From: Amycolatopsis sp. WQ 127309
GTDB taxonomy: Bacteria > Actinomycetota > Actinomycetes > Mycobacteriales > Pseudonocardiaceae
Direction: 5' to 3'
Length of the DNA: 64,000 nt
Assembly: GCF_023023025.1 (NCBI RefSeq)
Contig: NZ_CP095481.1
Location: forward strand, 5,159,001-5,223,000
Shown: one piece after another, positions 40,209 through 48,006 of the stretch
Position numbering within the stretch: position 1 is the first letter of the stretch
Layout: each line of letters starts with the position of its first letter
Program-made: the position numbers and the translations under genes
Notes under the pieces: generated by a model
The model's input: the letters and a program-made list of their open reading frames with translations, nothing else
The model's database searches: none
What the model was told of the DNA's origin: nothing

Positions 40209-41093
40209 ATGACGTCGGTGATCGAGCGGTTGCGAGGAGACGGGCCGAAGTTCTCCATCGAGTTCTTCCCACCCCGGGACACGGCGGACGAGGCCGTCCT
40301 GTGGAAGGCCGTCCGGGAGCTCGAGCCGTACGACCCGGCCTACATGTCGATCACCTACGGGGCCGGCGGCTCCAGCCGCGACGGCACGATCCGCAGCATC
40401 GCCCGCGTCGCGACCGAGACGACGCTGGTGCCGATGGCGCACCTGACCGCCGTCAACCACTCCGTCGCCGAGCTGCGCAACGTGATCGGCTGGTACGCCT
40501 CGGTCGGCGTCCGCAACATCCTCGCGCTGCGCGGCGACCCGCCCGGCGACGTCTACGGCGAGTGGACCCCGCACCCCGAGGGCCTGAACTACGCCGAGGA
40601 GCTGGTCCAGCTCGTGCGGGAGCTGGGCGACTTCTGCGTCGGCGTCTCGGCGTCCACCTACGGCCACCCCCGCTCGCCCGACCTCGAAACGGACACGAAG
40701 TACCTGGTCCGCAAGCTGCGCGCGGGCGCCGACTTCGCGATCGCGCAGCTGTTCCACGACGCCGAGGACTTCCTGCGCCTGCGCGACCGCGTCGCCGCGA
40801 CCGGCTGCGACGTCCCGGTGCTGCCCGGCGTGATGCCGCTGACGACGCTGCGGACCCTGCAGACGACGATCAAGCTGTCCGGCGCGCCGGCCCCGGCGAA
40901 GCTGCTCGACCGGCTCGAACCGCTCGCCGACGACCCCAAGGCGTTCCGCGCCGCGGGCATCGACGTGATCACCGAGCTGTGCGAGAAGCTGATCGCCGAG
41001 GGCGTGCCGAACCTGCACTTCTACACCTTCAACCGGTCGAAGGCGACACGCGAGGTGATCGCGCGGCTGGGCTTGGTGCCGGCCCGCACTTAA
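40209..41093 (+). CDS. metF: 5,10-methylenetetrahydrofolate reductase
   Basis: MetF reduces methylene-THF to methyl-THF for methionine synthesis, with FAD. A 294-residue TIM barrel with FSIEFFPPRDTADEA at the N-terminus (the catalytic Glu is in the SxEFFPP motif), YGAGGSSRDGTI, HLTAVNHSVAELR, NILALRGDPPGD, FCVGVSASTYGHP, FAIAQLFHDAEDFLRLRDR in part, PGVMPLTT and NLHFYTFNRSKAT. Start at ATG 40209 as fixed by a leaderless promoter. Monocistronic by spacing. Confidence 0.96.
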   Translation: MTSVIERLRGDGPKFSIEFFPPRDTADEAVLWKAVRELEPYDPAYMSITYGAGGSSRDGTIRSIARVATETTLVPMAHLTAVNHSVAELRNVIGWYASVGVRNILALRGDPPGDVYGEWTPHPEGLNYAEELVQLVRELGDFCVGVSASTYGHPRSPDLETDTKYLVRKLRAGADFAIAQLFHDAEDFLRLRDRVAATGCDVPVLPGVMPLTTLRTLQTTIKLSGAPAPAKLLDRLEPLADDPKAFRAAGIDVITELCEKLIAEGVPNLHFYTFNRSKATREVIARLGLVPART

Positions 41094-41122
41094 GTCCGTA
41101 CCGCGGCCCCATACTGGACCGG

Positions 41123-41135
41123 TAGCGTGCGGCGC
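41123..41135 (+). promoter_or_regulatory. Leaderless-type promoter of the DUF885 gene
   Basis: TAGCGT (41123-41128) and 7 nt to the ATG at 41136. The 16-mer TAGCGTGCGGCGCATG is repeated exactly at the start of the VOC gene (47247-47262). Confidence 0.5.
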
Positions 41136-42821
41136 ATGGCTTCTTCTTCCGATGGCGTGCACGGGATCTGCGACCGCTACGTCGACGACTACGCGGCCGC
41201 CGACCCGGTCGCCGCGACCTCCTTCGGCATCATCGGCCACGATCACCGGCTGACCGACTACTCGCCCGCCGGGTTCGACGAGCGCGCCGAGCTGGCCGCG
41301 CGGGCACACGCCGCGGTGACCGCGGCCGAGCCCGCCGACGCCGGCGAGCGGTCCGCGAAGGCCGTGTTCACCGAGCGGATCGGGCTCGAACTGGAGATCC
41401 ACGAAGCCGGTCTCGACGTGGCGCAGCTCAACGTGATCTCCAGCCCGGTCCAGGAACTGCGGATGGCCTTCGACCTGATGCCGGTGGACACCGAGGCCGA
41501 CTGGTCGGTCGTCGCGACGCGGATCGGCGAGGTGCCGAAGGCGCTGGCCGGGATCCGCACGGGCCTGCTGGCCGGGTCCGACGCGGGCCACGTCGCGGCG
41601 CTGCGTCAGGTCGCGAAGGTCGCGGAGCAGTGCGAGACGTGGGCCGGGCTGAAGGAGGAGAAGGGCTTCTTCAGCGAGCTCGTCGGCGGCGCGGAGAAGC
41701 AGGGCGACGCGCTCAAGACCGACCTCGCGCGCGGCGCGCGGGCCGCCGAAGAGGCGTTCGCGGAGTTCGCCGGGTTCCTGCGCGCCGAGCTGGCGCCGAA
41801 GGCCCCGGGCAAGGACGCCGTCGGCGAGGACGTCTACCGCCTGTGGTCGCGGTACTTCGTCGGCGCGGCGCTCGACCTGCGCGAGGCCTACGAATGGGGC
41901 TGGGCGGAGTTCGCCCGCATCGAGGCGGAGATGCGCACCGTCGCGAACCGCGTCAAGGCCGGCGCCACCCCGGCGGAGGCGGCGGCGCAGCTCGACGCCG
42001 ACCCGCGCTACCGCGTCCAGGGGCGCGCCGAGTTCGAGGCGTGGATGCAGCGGCTCTCGGACGACGCGCTGAAGTCGTTGCGCGGCAAGCACTTCGACAT
42101 CTCGGACCGGGTGATGGCGCTGGAGTGCCTGATCGCCCCGCCGGGTGGCGGCGTCGGCGCGTACTACACCGGCCCGAGCGAGGACTTCGGCCGGCCGGGC
42201 CGCATGTGGTGGTCGCTGCCGCCGGGCCGCGACGAGTTCATCACCTGGCGCGAGACGAGCACGGTCTACCACGAGGGCGCGCCGGGCCACCACCTCCAGA
42301 TCGCGACGGCGGTCGACAAGTCGGACGCGCTGAACAAGTACCAGCGGATGATGGCGTTCACGTCGGGCCACGCGGAAGGCTGGGCGTTGTACTCCGAGCG
42401 CCTGATGCAGGACCTGGGCTACCTCTCCGACGACGGCGACCTGCTGGGCATGCTGTCCGAGCAGCTGTTCCGCGCCGCCCGCGTGATCATCGACCTGGGC
42501 ATGCACCTGGAGCTGGAGATCCCGGCAGGCACCGGTTTCCACGAAGGTGAGCGCTGGACCTCGGACCTGGGCCTGGAGTTCATGCTGACCCGCACGATCA
42601 CCGACCCGGCCCACGTCCGCGACGAGATCGACCGCTACCTGGGCTGGCCGGGCCAGGCCCCGTCGTACAAGATCGGCGAGCGCCTGTGGCTGGCGGCCCG
42701 CGAGGACGCCCGGGCCCGCGCGGGAGCGTCGTTCGACATCAAGCGCTTCCACACCCAGGCCCTGGACATGGGCGGCATGGGCCTGGACACGCTTCGGGAC
42801 CAGCTGGCCCAGCTGGACTGA
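41136..42821 (+). CDS. DUF885 family metallohydrolase
   Basis: A 561-residue DUF885 protein. The zinc-binding motif HEGAPGHHLQ (HExxxGH, near residue 385) is preceded by the conserved RDEFITWRETSTVYHEG and followed by the helix with the glutamate ligand in SGHAEGWALYSERLMQDLG. YYTGPSEDFGRPG and the C-terminal DPAHVRDEIDRYLGWPGQAPSYKIG are family hallmarks. No signal peptide is visible. Likely a cytoplasmic metallopeptidase of broad specificity; substrate unproven. A strong terminator follows. Confidence 0.9.
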   Translation: MASSSDGVHGICDRYVDDYAAADPVAATSFGIIGHDHRLTDYSPAGFDERAELAARAHAAVTAAEPADAGERSAKAVFTERIGLELEIHEAGLDVAQLNVISSPVQELRMAFDLMPVDTEADWSVVATRIGEVPKALAGIRTGLLAGSDAGHVAALRQVAKVAEQCETWAGLKEEKGFFSELVGGAEKQGDALKTDLARGARAAEEAFAEFAGFLRAELAPKAPGKDAVGEDVYRLWSRYFVGAALDLREAYEWGWAEFARIEAEMRTVANRVKAGATPAEAAAQLDADPRYRVQGRAEFEAWMQRLSDDALKSLRGKHFDISDRVMALECLIAPPGGGVGAYYTGPSEDFGRPGRMWWSLPPGRDEFITWRETSTVYHEGAPGHHLQIATAVDKSDALNKYQRMMAFTSGHAEGWALYSERLMQDLGYLSDDGDLLGMLSEQLFRAARVIIDLGMHLELEIPAGTGFHEGERWTSDLGLEFMLTRTITDPAHVRDEIDRYLGWPGQAPSYKIGERLWLAAREDARARAGASFDIKRFHTQALDMGGMGLDTLRDQLAQLD

Positions 42822-42825
42822 CGAG

Positions 42826-42856
42826 CCGAGCCCCGCCGGTCACCGGCGGGGCTCGG
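42826..42856 (+). terminator. Terminator after the DUF885 gene
   Basis: Perfect 14-bp stem CCGAGCCCCGCCGG / CCGGCGGGGCTCGG with a TCA loop, 5 nt after the stop and followed by TTTC. Confidence 0.85.
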
Positions 42857-42896
42857 TTTCGGCCCGGCCGAGCACGAGAAGGTCCAGGGCTTGCCC

Positions 42897-43109
42897 TTAT
42901 GCGCGCCCATCCGAGTCCGTGGTCTCGATCGTGGGCGTGGTGGTCACCCCGGTACCGCCGAGCAGGTCTTCGTCCAGGGTGTGTTGGTGAAGATCGGCAG
43001 GCTGCCTCAGCGCACCGTCTGCAAGAGGACTGCCGATCTTGAAGGACCCGCCCGCTTCCAGTTCGGTCCGCAGTGCGGCGCTCGCGTGGGTGATTTTTGC
43101 CTTGATCAT
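42897..43109 (-). CDS. Small hypothetical protein, 70 residues
   Basis: Opens at ATG 43109, which overlaps the stop of the upstream partial ORF (ATGA), and reads MIKAKITHASAALRTELEAG, then GSFKIGSPLADGALRQPADL, HQHTLDEDLLGGTGV and a Thr-rich acidic tail ending DSDGRA. No family recognised. The GC content at third positions is lower than in neighbouring genes, and the two ORFs form a coupled pair in a lower-GC island. Could be a real small gene or a remnant. Confidence 0.4.
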   Translation of the reverse strand: MIKAKITHASAALRTELEAGGSFKIGSPLADGALRQPADLHQHTLDEDLLGGTGVTTTPTIETTDSDGRA

Positions 43110-43516
43110 TTCGAATCTTTTCCATGGCTCGCTTGGTAGCTCTTCTCGTCGTACTCCCCGTGGCATTGGAACGTTTCGCGGGCTCCGGGGATCGGCAATG
43201 CCACGTATCGCAGCGACATGCGAATGTCCATGACGCGGCCGAGGCGTGCCCCGGAGTTCGTAAACGAGGCGGCGACCGCGAAGTGGGGTAGTCGCCAGGA
43301 CTCGTCACCGTTCTTCATCCGATGCATGCCAACGCGCATGGGACCGAACGCGGCGACCACCGTGAACGGCGCGAGATGTGTGCGCCGAAGAGTGATCGCG
43401 GAGACGATCAGTGCCAGTCCTGAAAAACTGCCGAAACAACGGTTGGCAAGCTCACTTCCGATCCCTTCTTTTGGGTCCTGGCCAGAGTATCTGGCCGCTT
43501 CGAGCGAAATCTGTGG
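43106..43516 (-). pseudogene. 5'-truncated hypothetical gene with one membrane helix
   Basis: An open frame of 136 codons follows a stop at 43517 but has no ATG, GTG or TTG until a GTG at 43360. The translated part reads like real protein: ISLEAARYSGQDPKEGIG, a membrane segment SGLALIVSAITL, VAAFGPMRVGMHRMKNG, SWRLPHFAVAASFTNSGA and RETFQCHGEYDEKSYQ. Its N-terminus appears to be lost. The sequence context is AT-richer than the rest of the window, which suggests acquisition and decay. No family identified. Confidence 0.45.
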
Positions 43517-43631
43517 TCAAGCAGGGCTCGCTCACCACAAGGGCACCCCTGTGGACAAGCGGGCCCGGAACGTCGCGCCCGCCGGCTCGGGGCGGGCCCG
43601 AAAACCCGTCGCGCCATCGGACCGCTCCCGC

Positions 43632-43644
43632 TAGCGTCGGCTCC
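43632..43644 (+). promoter_or_regulatory. Leaderless-type promoter of the PPP mini-ORF
   Basis: TAGCGT (43632-43637) and 7 nt to the GTG at 43645. A GC hairpin at 43560-43602 (CGGGCCC repeated in inverted form) precedes it. Confidence 0.45.
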
Positions 43645-43686
43645 GTGCATCGGATCCTGTTCGTCACCCCGCCGCCCCGCGCCTGA
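43645..43686 (+). CDS. Leader peptide MHRILFVTPPPRA upstream of the EamA exporter
   Basis: A 13-residue ORF opened by a GTG 7 nt after a -10 box. It carries three consecutive prolines (CCGCCGCCC) near its end, a known ribosome-stalling motif. About 105 nt of leader RNA separate it from the exporter ATG. GCGGGG just after its stop can pair with CCCCGC at about 43746-43752, and GCGTCG pairs with CGACGC further on. This looks like a transcript leader in which translation of the peptide could switch RNA folds. Confidence 0.5.
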   Translation: MHRILFVTPPPRA

Positions 43687-43790
43687 GCGGGGTGGTCTTC
43701 GCCGCGTGACCCGCGGCTTCTTCGTGGTGCTCTGAAGCAGATCGCCCCGCGTCGTCGATTCCGATTCCTTCGACGCAGGAGCGTTTTCCG

Positions 43791-44651
43791 ATGTCCCTCG
43801 CCCTACCCGTGCGCGCCCGTTCGTCGGCCGCGCTCGTCCTCGCCGGTGTCCTGTGGGGCACCGGCGGTCTCGCCGGTTCGCTGCTCGGCGCACTCGCCGG
43901 CCTCCACCCCCTCGCCGTCGCCGCTTGGCGGCTGCTCGTCGGCGGGGGAGTCGCGTGCCTGTTCGTCAAGGCCCGCCCGCGCGGCCGGGCCGCGGCGAAG
44001 CGGCTGCTCGCCGTCGGCGGCCTGTTCGCGCTGTTCCAGGCCAGCTACTTCGCCGCCGTCGCGCTCAGTTCGGTGAGCGTCGCGACGATGACCACGATCG
44101 GCGCGGCGCCCGTCGTGGTCACCGTGGCCCGGTGGCGCCGCCCCGGCCGCTGGACGCTGGTCTCCCTGGCCGGCACCCTCGCCGGCCTGGTGCTGCTCCG
44201 CTGGACGCCGGACGTTTCGGCGTCCCTCGGCGGGCTCGCGTTCGCGCTGCTCGCGGCGGCCGGTTTCGCGACGCTCACCCTGCTCACCGCGAAGCCGGTC
44301 GAAGGCCTCGACCCGCTGTCCACGACGGCGTTCGGCTGCCTGCTCGGCGGGCTGCTGCTCACGCCGCTGGCGAGCTGGTCCGGCATGGCGTTGCCGCTGC
44401 ACCTGGACGTCCTCGCGGTCGCCCTGTACCTCGGTGTGGTGCCGACGGCCCTCGCGTACGCCGCGTACCTGCGCGGCCTCGCGGACGCGCATCCCGTGCT
44501 GGGCGCGCTGTCGGCCGTGCTCGAACCGCTGACGGCGGCGATCCTGTCCGCGGTCCTGCTCGGCGAACGGCTCGCCGGCACGGCGTGGTGCGGCGCGGCC
44601 GTGCTGGTCGCGGCGCTGGCCGTCGGCTACTGGCGGCCCGAACCGAGGTGA
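43791..44651 (+). CDS. EamA/DMT family transporter
   Basis: A 286-residue membrane protein with ten predicted helices and two EamA repeats (residues about 10-135 and 145-280): LAGVLWGTGGLAGSLLG in helix 1, AVALSSVSVATMTTIGAAPV in the first repeat and VPTALAYAAYLRGLADAHP with LSAVLEPLTAAILSAVLLGE at the end of the second. Family members export amino acids, nucleosides or other metabolites. Its upstream leader with a Pro-Pro-Pro mini-ORF suggests control by translation of proline or by antibiotics. Substrate unknown. Confidence 0.9.
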   Translation: MSLALPVRARSSAALVLAGVLWGTGGLAGSLLGALAGLHPLAVAAWRLLVGGGVACLFVKARPRGRAAAKRLLAVGGLFALFQASYFAAVALSSVSVATMTTIGAAPVVVTVARWRRPGRWTLVSLAGTLAGLVLLRWTPDVSASLGGLAFALLAAAGFATLTLLTAKPVEGLDPLSTTAFGCLLGGLLLTPLASWSGMALPLHLDVLAVALYLGVVPTALAYAAYLRGLADAHPVLGALSAVLEPLTAAILSAVLLGERLAGTAWCGAAVLVAALAVGYWRPEPR

Positions 44652-44667
44652 GTCCCGGCGCTGCCCC

Positions 44668-45240
44668 TCAGCGAGGCTCGAGGGGCTCGAGGGGCAGCGT
44701 CCGGCCCAGGATCGCGAACGGGCGCGGGTCGCCGGCGAAGTGGTAGTCGCGCAGGACGTCGACGAACCCGGTGCGGCGGTAGAGCTTCCACGCCCGGCTC
44801 GTGCCCTCCGGCGTCGACAGCAGCACGTTCGCGCTCGGCACGCCGTCGAGCAGGCCGTGCAGCAGGTCCTCGCCGATCCGGTGGCCCTGGTTCTCCGGCC
44901 GGACGTGGATCTCGGTCAGCTCGAAGTAGTCCGTCAGCCAGCGGTCGGCCTCGGCGGGCCCGGACCGGCGGCTCAGGCCGTGGCGCACCTGCTCGTGCCA
45001 CCACTGCCCCGGCCGGCCGCGGTAGCCGTAGGCCAGGCCGAGCAGGACGTCGTCGGCGTCGAAGGCGGCCATGCAGCGCCAGCCCTCGCGCAGCGCGTGG
45101 GTCAGCCACATCGGCGCCCGCTGCTCGGCGGTGCCCGCCGGGTAGCGCATCGCCCGGACGTAGATGTCCAGCGCCTCGGGCAGGCGCGCGCGGAACTCGT
45201 CCGCGGAGAGCTGGACGTAACGGGAGCGCATCGCGGTCAC
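44668..45240 (-). CDS. GNAT family N-acetyltransferase
   Basis: A 190-residue acetyltransferase fold. The acetyl-CoA pyrophosphate loop is in VRPENQGHRIGEDLLHGLLDG (R/QxxGxG/A type, near residues 118-135), with YFELTEIHV as the preceding strand and RAWKLYRRTGFVDV at the end. A GTG at 45240 overlaps the YbaK stop (GTGA); an ATG four codons later is the alternative start. Acceptor unknown. Confidence 0.88.
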   Translation of the reverse strand: MTAMRSRYVQLSADEFRARLPEALDIYVRAMRYPAGTAEQRAPMWLTHALREGWRCMAAFDADDVLLGLAYGYRGRPGQWWHEQVRHGLSRRSGPAEADRWLTDYFELTEIHVRPENQGHRIGEDLLHGLLDGVPSANVLLSTPEGTSRAWKLYRRTGFVDVLRDYHFAGDPRPFAILGRTLPLEPLEPR

Positions 45241-45758
45241 AGCTGGCTATTCTCCTCCGCGCCCGCGAGCGCGCCAGGGGTCCCCCCGGTCAGGGTGACC
45301 AGATCGGCGAACGTCGTCGGGAAGACGGTCTTCGGGTGCCCGGCGGCGGCCCAGACGACGTCGTGGGCGGCCAGCGCGGTGTCGACGAGCGTGGTCAGCC
45401 GTGTGGGGTGCCCGACCGGGGCGACGCCGCCGATCGGCTGCCCCGTGTGGGCCCGCACGAAGTCGGCGTCGGCCTTCCCGACGGCCTCGACGCCGGCCAG
45501 GCCGGCGAGCGTTTCCGGGTCCGCGCGGTGGGCGCCGGAGGTCAGCGCGAGCAGCGCGTGCGCGTTTTTGTCGTACCCCACGCGGAAGATGAGGCTGTTG
45601 GCGATGGCCCCCACCGGCACGCCGAGTGCCTCGGCCGCCTGGGCGGCGGTCCGGACCTCGGCGGGCAGGACGCGGATGCCTTCGGCGGCGGCGTGCTGCC
45701 CGGCTTCGGACAGCGCGGCCGCCACCTTGGCGACGGCGGGGTGGTCCAGCGAACTCAT
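45237..45758 (-). CDS. YbaK/EbsC family aminoacyl-tRNA deacylase
   Basis: A 173-residue YbaK-fold protein: AALGVPVGAIANSLIFRVG, ALLALTSGAHRADPETLAG, VRAHTGQPIGGVAPVGHP (the conserved GxxPxGH loop) and VWAAAGHPKTVFPTTFADL. Family members hydrolyse mischarged tRNA (Cys-tRNA-Pro and relatives) in trans. It overlaps the GNAT gene by GTGA. The Lys after GVxxN in YbaK is replaced, so specificity is unknown. Confidence 0.92.
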   Translation of the reverse strand: MSSLDHPAVAKVAAALSEAGQHAAAEGIRVLPAEVRTAAQAAEALGVPVGAIANSLIFRVGYDKNAHALLALTSGAHRADPETLAGLAGVEAVGKADADFVRAHTGQPIGGVAPVGHPTRLTTLVDTALAAHDVVWAAAGHPKTVFPTTFADLVTLTGGTPGALAGAEENSQL

Positions 45759-45823
45759 GAACCTATGAGATCACGCCGGCGGCGAGGTGTCCCGCACCAC
45801 GTCCGGGGGATTCCGCCTCGGGG

Positions 45824-45853
45824 TTGAGCGAACGCCACGTCCGGGGTTACTCT
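45824..45853 (+). promoter_or_regulatory. Promoter of the SAV_6107-type gene
   Basis: TTGAGC (45824-45829), an 18-nt spacer and TACTCT (45848-45853). The SOS box starts 10 nt downstream of the -10, over the transcription start. Confidence 0.5.
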
Positions 45854-45862
45854 GGAAATCGT

Positions 45863-45878
45863 TCGAACAGACGTTCGA
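45863..45878. promoter_or_regulatory. LexA (SOS) box, perfect palindromic arms
   Basis: TCGAACAGACGTTCGA has perfect 6-bp inverted arms and fits the Gram-positive SOS consensus CGAAC-N4-GTTCG exactly. Placed at the transcription start of the SAV_6107-type gene it should give LexA repression. Confidence 0.85.
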
Positions 45879-45979
45879 CATCTGGTGAGCGCGCACCGGT
45901 CAGGTGACCGGCGCGGGGCGGGGGAAGCGTCCCGCGCCGGGCACCGCCCGGGCTCACAACGCGCAGGAGGAGGGTCGTC

Positions 45980-46444
45980 ATGTCCGTCTCGGTCGTGTCC
46001 CCCGCGGATCCCGGGCAGCCCCAGCTGCCCCTGTCGCTGCGCCCGCCCGCCTCGCCGGCGGCGGCCGGCCTGCTCGCCCAGGCGCGGCGCGGCCTCGCCG
46101 AAGCCGAGCGGGAAGCCGATCCCGCGGAGCGGTTCATCGGCGCCTACCTCGCCGCGCTGCGCGGCGCCGCCGCGGTGCTCGCCGCCCACGGCCGCCCGCA
46201 CCGGGGCCGGTCGCGCCCGGCCAGCACGTGGGTCCTGCTCGACGCCGACGCCCCCGAGCTGCGGGAGTGGTCTGCCTTCTTCGCGAGCAATTCGGCCATG
46301 CGCGCCGACGCCCAGGCCGGTATCACCGGCCGGGTCACCGCGGAGGCGGCCGCGGCCCTGGTGCGCGCCGCCGAGCCGTTCCTGGAGCTGGTCCGCCGTC
46401 TCGTGCACGGCCTGCCGATCGCGGAGGACGCCCATGTCGCGTGA
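45980..46444 (+). CDS. SAV_6107 family HEPN domain protein
   Basis: A 154-residue, largely helical protein of the SAV_6107 group: AAAGLLAQARRGLAEAEREA, DPAERFIGAYLAALRGAAAVLA in parts, RPASTWVLLDADAPELREWSAFFA in parts and FLELVRRLVHGLP. In many actinobacteria this gene stands at the head of an SOS operon with mutasome polymerase genes. Here those genes are absent; a maleylpyruvate-isomerase-like gene overlaps its end. SD AGGAGGAGGG precedes the ATG. A LexA box lies about 100 nt upstream, so it should be induced by DNA damage. Function unknown. Confidence 0.85.
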   Translation: MSVSVVSPADPGQPQLPLSLRPPASPAAAGLLAQARRGLAEAEREADPAERFIGAYLAALRGAAAVLAAHGRPHRGRSRPASTWVLLDADAPELREWSAFFASNSAMRADAQAGITGRVTAEAAAALVRAAEPFLELVRRLVHGLPIAEDAHVA

Positions 46445-47201
46445 GCACGGCCTGATCGACCAAGGGCGGCTGCTCACGGCGTTGGGGATCGAAGGCGGAA
46501 TACTGGTCGACGCGGTGCGCGCGGCGCCGCTCGAGGCGCCGGTGCCCGCGTGCCCGGGCTGGTCGCTCGGCGAGGTGGCCCGGCACGTCGGCAGCCGCTA
46601 CCGGATGGTCCGGCGCCGGCTGGCCGAAGGGCGCGTCCCGGACGAGTGGCCGCGGGACCCCGCGCCCGGCCAGGGCCTGGCGGACTACCTGGAGACCGGG
46701 CTGGCCGAACTGCTCGACGAGCTGGCGGCCCACGACCCGGGGGAGCGCGCCGACACGTGGTGGCCCGCCGACCCGACGTACGGCTTCTGGCGGCGGCGGA
46801 TGGTGCACGAGACCCTGGTGCACCGCGTCGACGTCGAACAGTCCGCGGGTGTGGAGCCGCGCGAGGTGCCCGAAGACCTCGCGCTCGACGGCATCGACGA
46901 AGCGTTGCTCCTCTGGTTCGGGCAGAAGCTGCCGCTGCTCGGGCTCACCGGCACGAAAGCGGGCTCGGTCGGCGTGCTGGCGGGCGGCCACAGCTGGATC
47001 GCCCGGGCCGGTCCGGAGGTGACGCAGGCCTGGCACTGCCCGGCCGAGGAGGCCGGGGCCGCGGACGACGTCGTCACGGCCGAACCGGAGCGGATCTACC
47101 TGTGGCTCTGGGGCCGGGCGTCCCTGACCTCGGTGACCGTGCGAGGAGTGCACGACCAGGCGGCGCAGCTCTGGGCGCTGCTGCGGCTCGCGACCCGATG
47201 A
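46434..47201 (+). CDS. Maleylpyruvate isomerase (MDMPI_N) family protein
   Basis: A 255-residue protein with a DinB-like four-helix metal-binding fold, typical of mycothiol-dependent enzymes: PVPACPGWSLGEVARHVGSRYRMV in pieces (CPGWSLGEVARHVG), the second His motif RRRMVHETLVHRVDVEQ and the C-terminal YLWLWGRASLTSVTVRG. Metal His residues lie near 47 and 125. The start ATG overlaps the SAV_6107 gene by 11 nt, so it belongs to the same SOS-controlled transcript. Possible mycothiol S-transferase in detoxification. Confidence 0.88.
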   Translation: MSREHGLIDQGRLLTALGIEGGILVDAVRAAPLEAPVPACPGWSLGEVARHVGSRYRMVRRRLAEGRVPDEWPRDPAPGQGLADYLETGLAELLDELAAHDPGERADTWWPADPTYGFWRRRMVHETLVHRVDVEQSAGVEPREVPEDLALDGIDEALLLWFGQKLPLLGLTGTKAGSVGVLAGGHSWIARAGPEVTQAWHCPAEEAGAADDVVTAEPERIYLWLWGRASLTSVTVRGVHDQAAQLWALLRLATR

Positions 47202-47230
47202 CCCGGCCGGTGGGGAAGCCGAACCGGAAC

Positions 47231-47252
47231 TGTCGGTGGTGCGGGCTAGCGT
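47231..47252 (+). promoter_or_regulatory. PafBC-type (RecA-NDp) promoter of the VOC gene
   Basis: TGTCGGTG (47231-47238), exactly 8 nt, then TAGCGT (47247-47252). All conserved bases of the published RecA-NDp motif tTGTCRgtg-N8-TAnnnT match except the leading t. The ATG follows after 7 nt, so the message is leaderless. Confidence 0.75.
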
Positions 47253-47259
47253 GCGGCGC

Positions 47260-47991
47260 ATGAGTACTCGCCTGGTCAACCTGGTGATCGACGCGGCGCG
47301 GCCGAGGGTCCTGGCGGGCTTCTGGGCCGCGCTGCTCGGCTGGCGCGTCGCCGGGGAACTGCCCGGCGAGGTCGACGTCCGCGCCCCGGAGACCGACGGC
47401 TGGGACCTGGACCTGGTGTTCGTCCCGGTGCCGGAAGCCAAGGTGGTCAAGAACCGCATCCACCTCGACCTGGCGAGCCGGACGCCCGCACACCAGGAGG
47501 AACTGGTCGCCCGCGCCCTGGAGCTGGGCGCCCGGCGCGTCGACATCGGGCAGGGCGCGGTGCCGTGGGTGGTGCTGGCGGATCCGGAGGGCAACGAGTT
47601 CTGCGTCCTGGAGCCGCGCGAGCAGTACGCGGACACCGGCGCGGTGGCGTCGATCCTGGTCGACGCCTGGTCCCCGCCGCGGCTGGCGGACTTCTGGGCG
47701 GGCATCACGGGCTGGGAGGTCCGGGCCGGCCAGGGTGAGGTCATCGTGGGCCTGCGCGCGCCGTCGGGCCGCGGGCCGTGGCTGGAGTTCCTGCGCAACG
47801 AGGACGCGAAGCGCGTGAAGAACCGGGTGCACCTGGACATCGCGCCCCCGGCGGGCGCCGACCACGCGGCGGCGGTGTCGGAGGTCCTGGTGGCGGGCGC
47901 GGCCCCGGCGGACCGCGAAGGCGTCCGGGTGCCGTGGCGCGTGCTGACCGACCCGGAGGGCAACGAGTTCTGCGTGCTGACCCCGCGCTGA
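47260..47991 (+). CDS. Tandem VOC (glyoxalase/bleomycin-resistance) domain protein
   Basis: A 243-residue protein made of two VOC-type repeats (residues about 1-125 and 128-243). Each ends with the same motif, VVLADPEGNEFCVLEPR and VLTDPEGNEFCVLTPR, and each contains VKNRIHLDLA / VKNRVHLDIA with a metal-type His. The fold binds bleomycin-like drugs or small metabolites. Only one set of metal ligands per domain is evident. Its PafBC-type promoter predicts induction by DNA damage. This would fit sequestration of a DNA-damaging compound, which is an inference. Confidence 0.88.
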   Translation: MSTRLVNLVIDAARPRVLAGFWAALLGWRVAGELPGEVDVRAPETDGWDLDLVFVPVPEAKVVKNRIHLDLASRTPAHQEELVARALELGARRVDIGQGAVPWVVLADPEGNEFCVLEPREQYADTGAVASILVDAWSPPRLADFWAGITGWEVRAGQGEVIVGLRAPSGRGPWLEFLRNEDAKRVKNRVHLDIAPPAGADHAAAVSEVLVAGAAPADREGVRVPWRVLTDPEGNEFCVLTPR

Positions 47992-47993
47992 CC

Positions 47994-48006
47994 TAGCTTG
48001 GGAGGT
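47994..48006 (+). promoter_or_regulatory. Leaderless-type promoter of the alpha/beta hydrolase gene
   Basis: TAGCTT (47994-47999) and 7 nt (GGGAGGT) to ATG 48007. The G-rich 7-mer abuts the ATG and is too close to serve as an SD. Confidence 0.45.

Noticed and set aside
43617..43637. A PafBC-type promoter at the PPP leader (ATCGG ... TAGCGT)
   Set aside because: The TGTCRG element is degenerate and one base too far from the -10.
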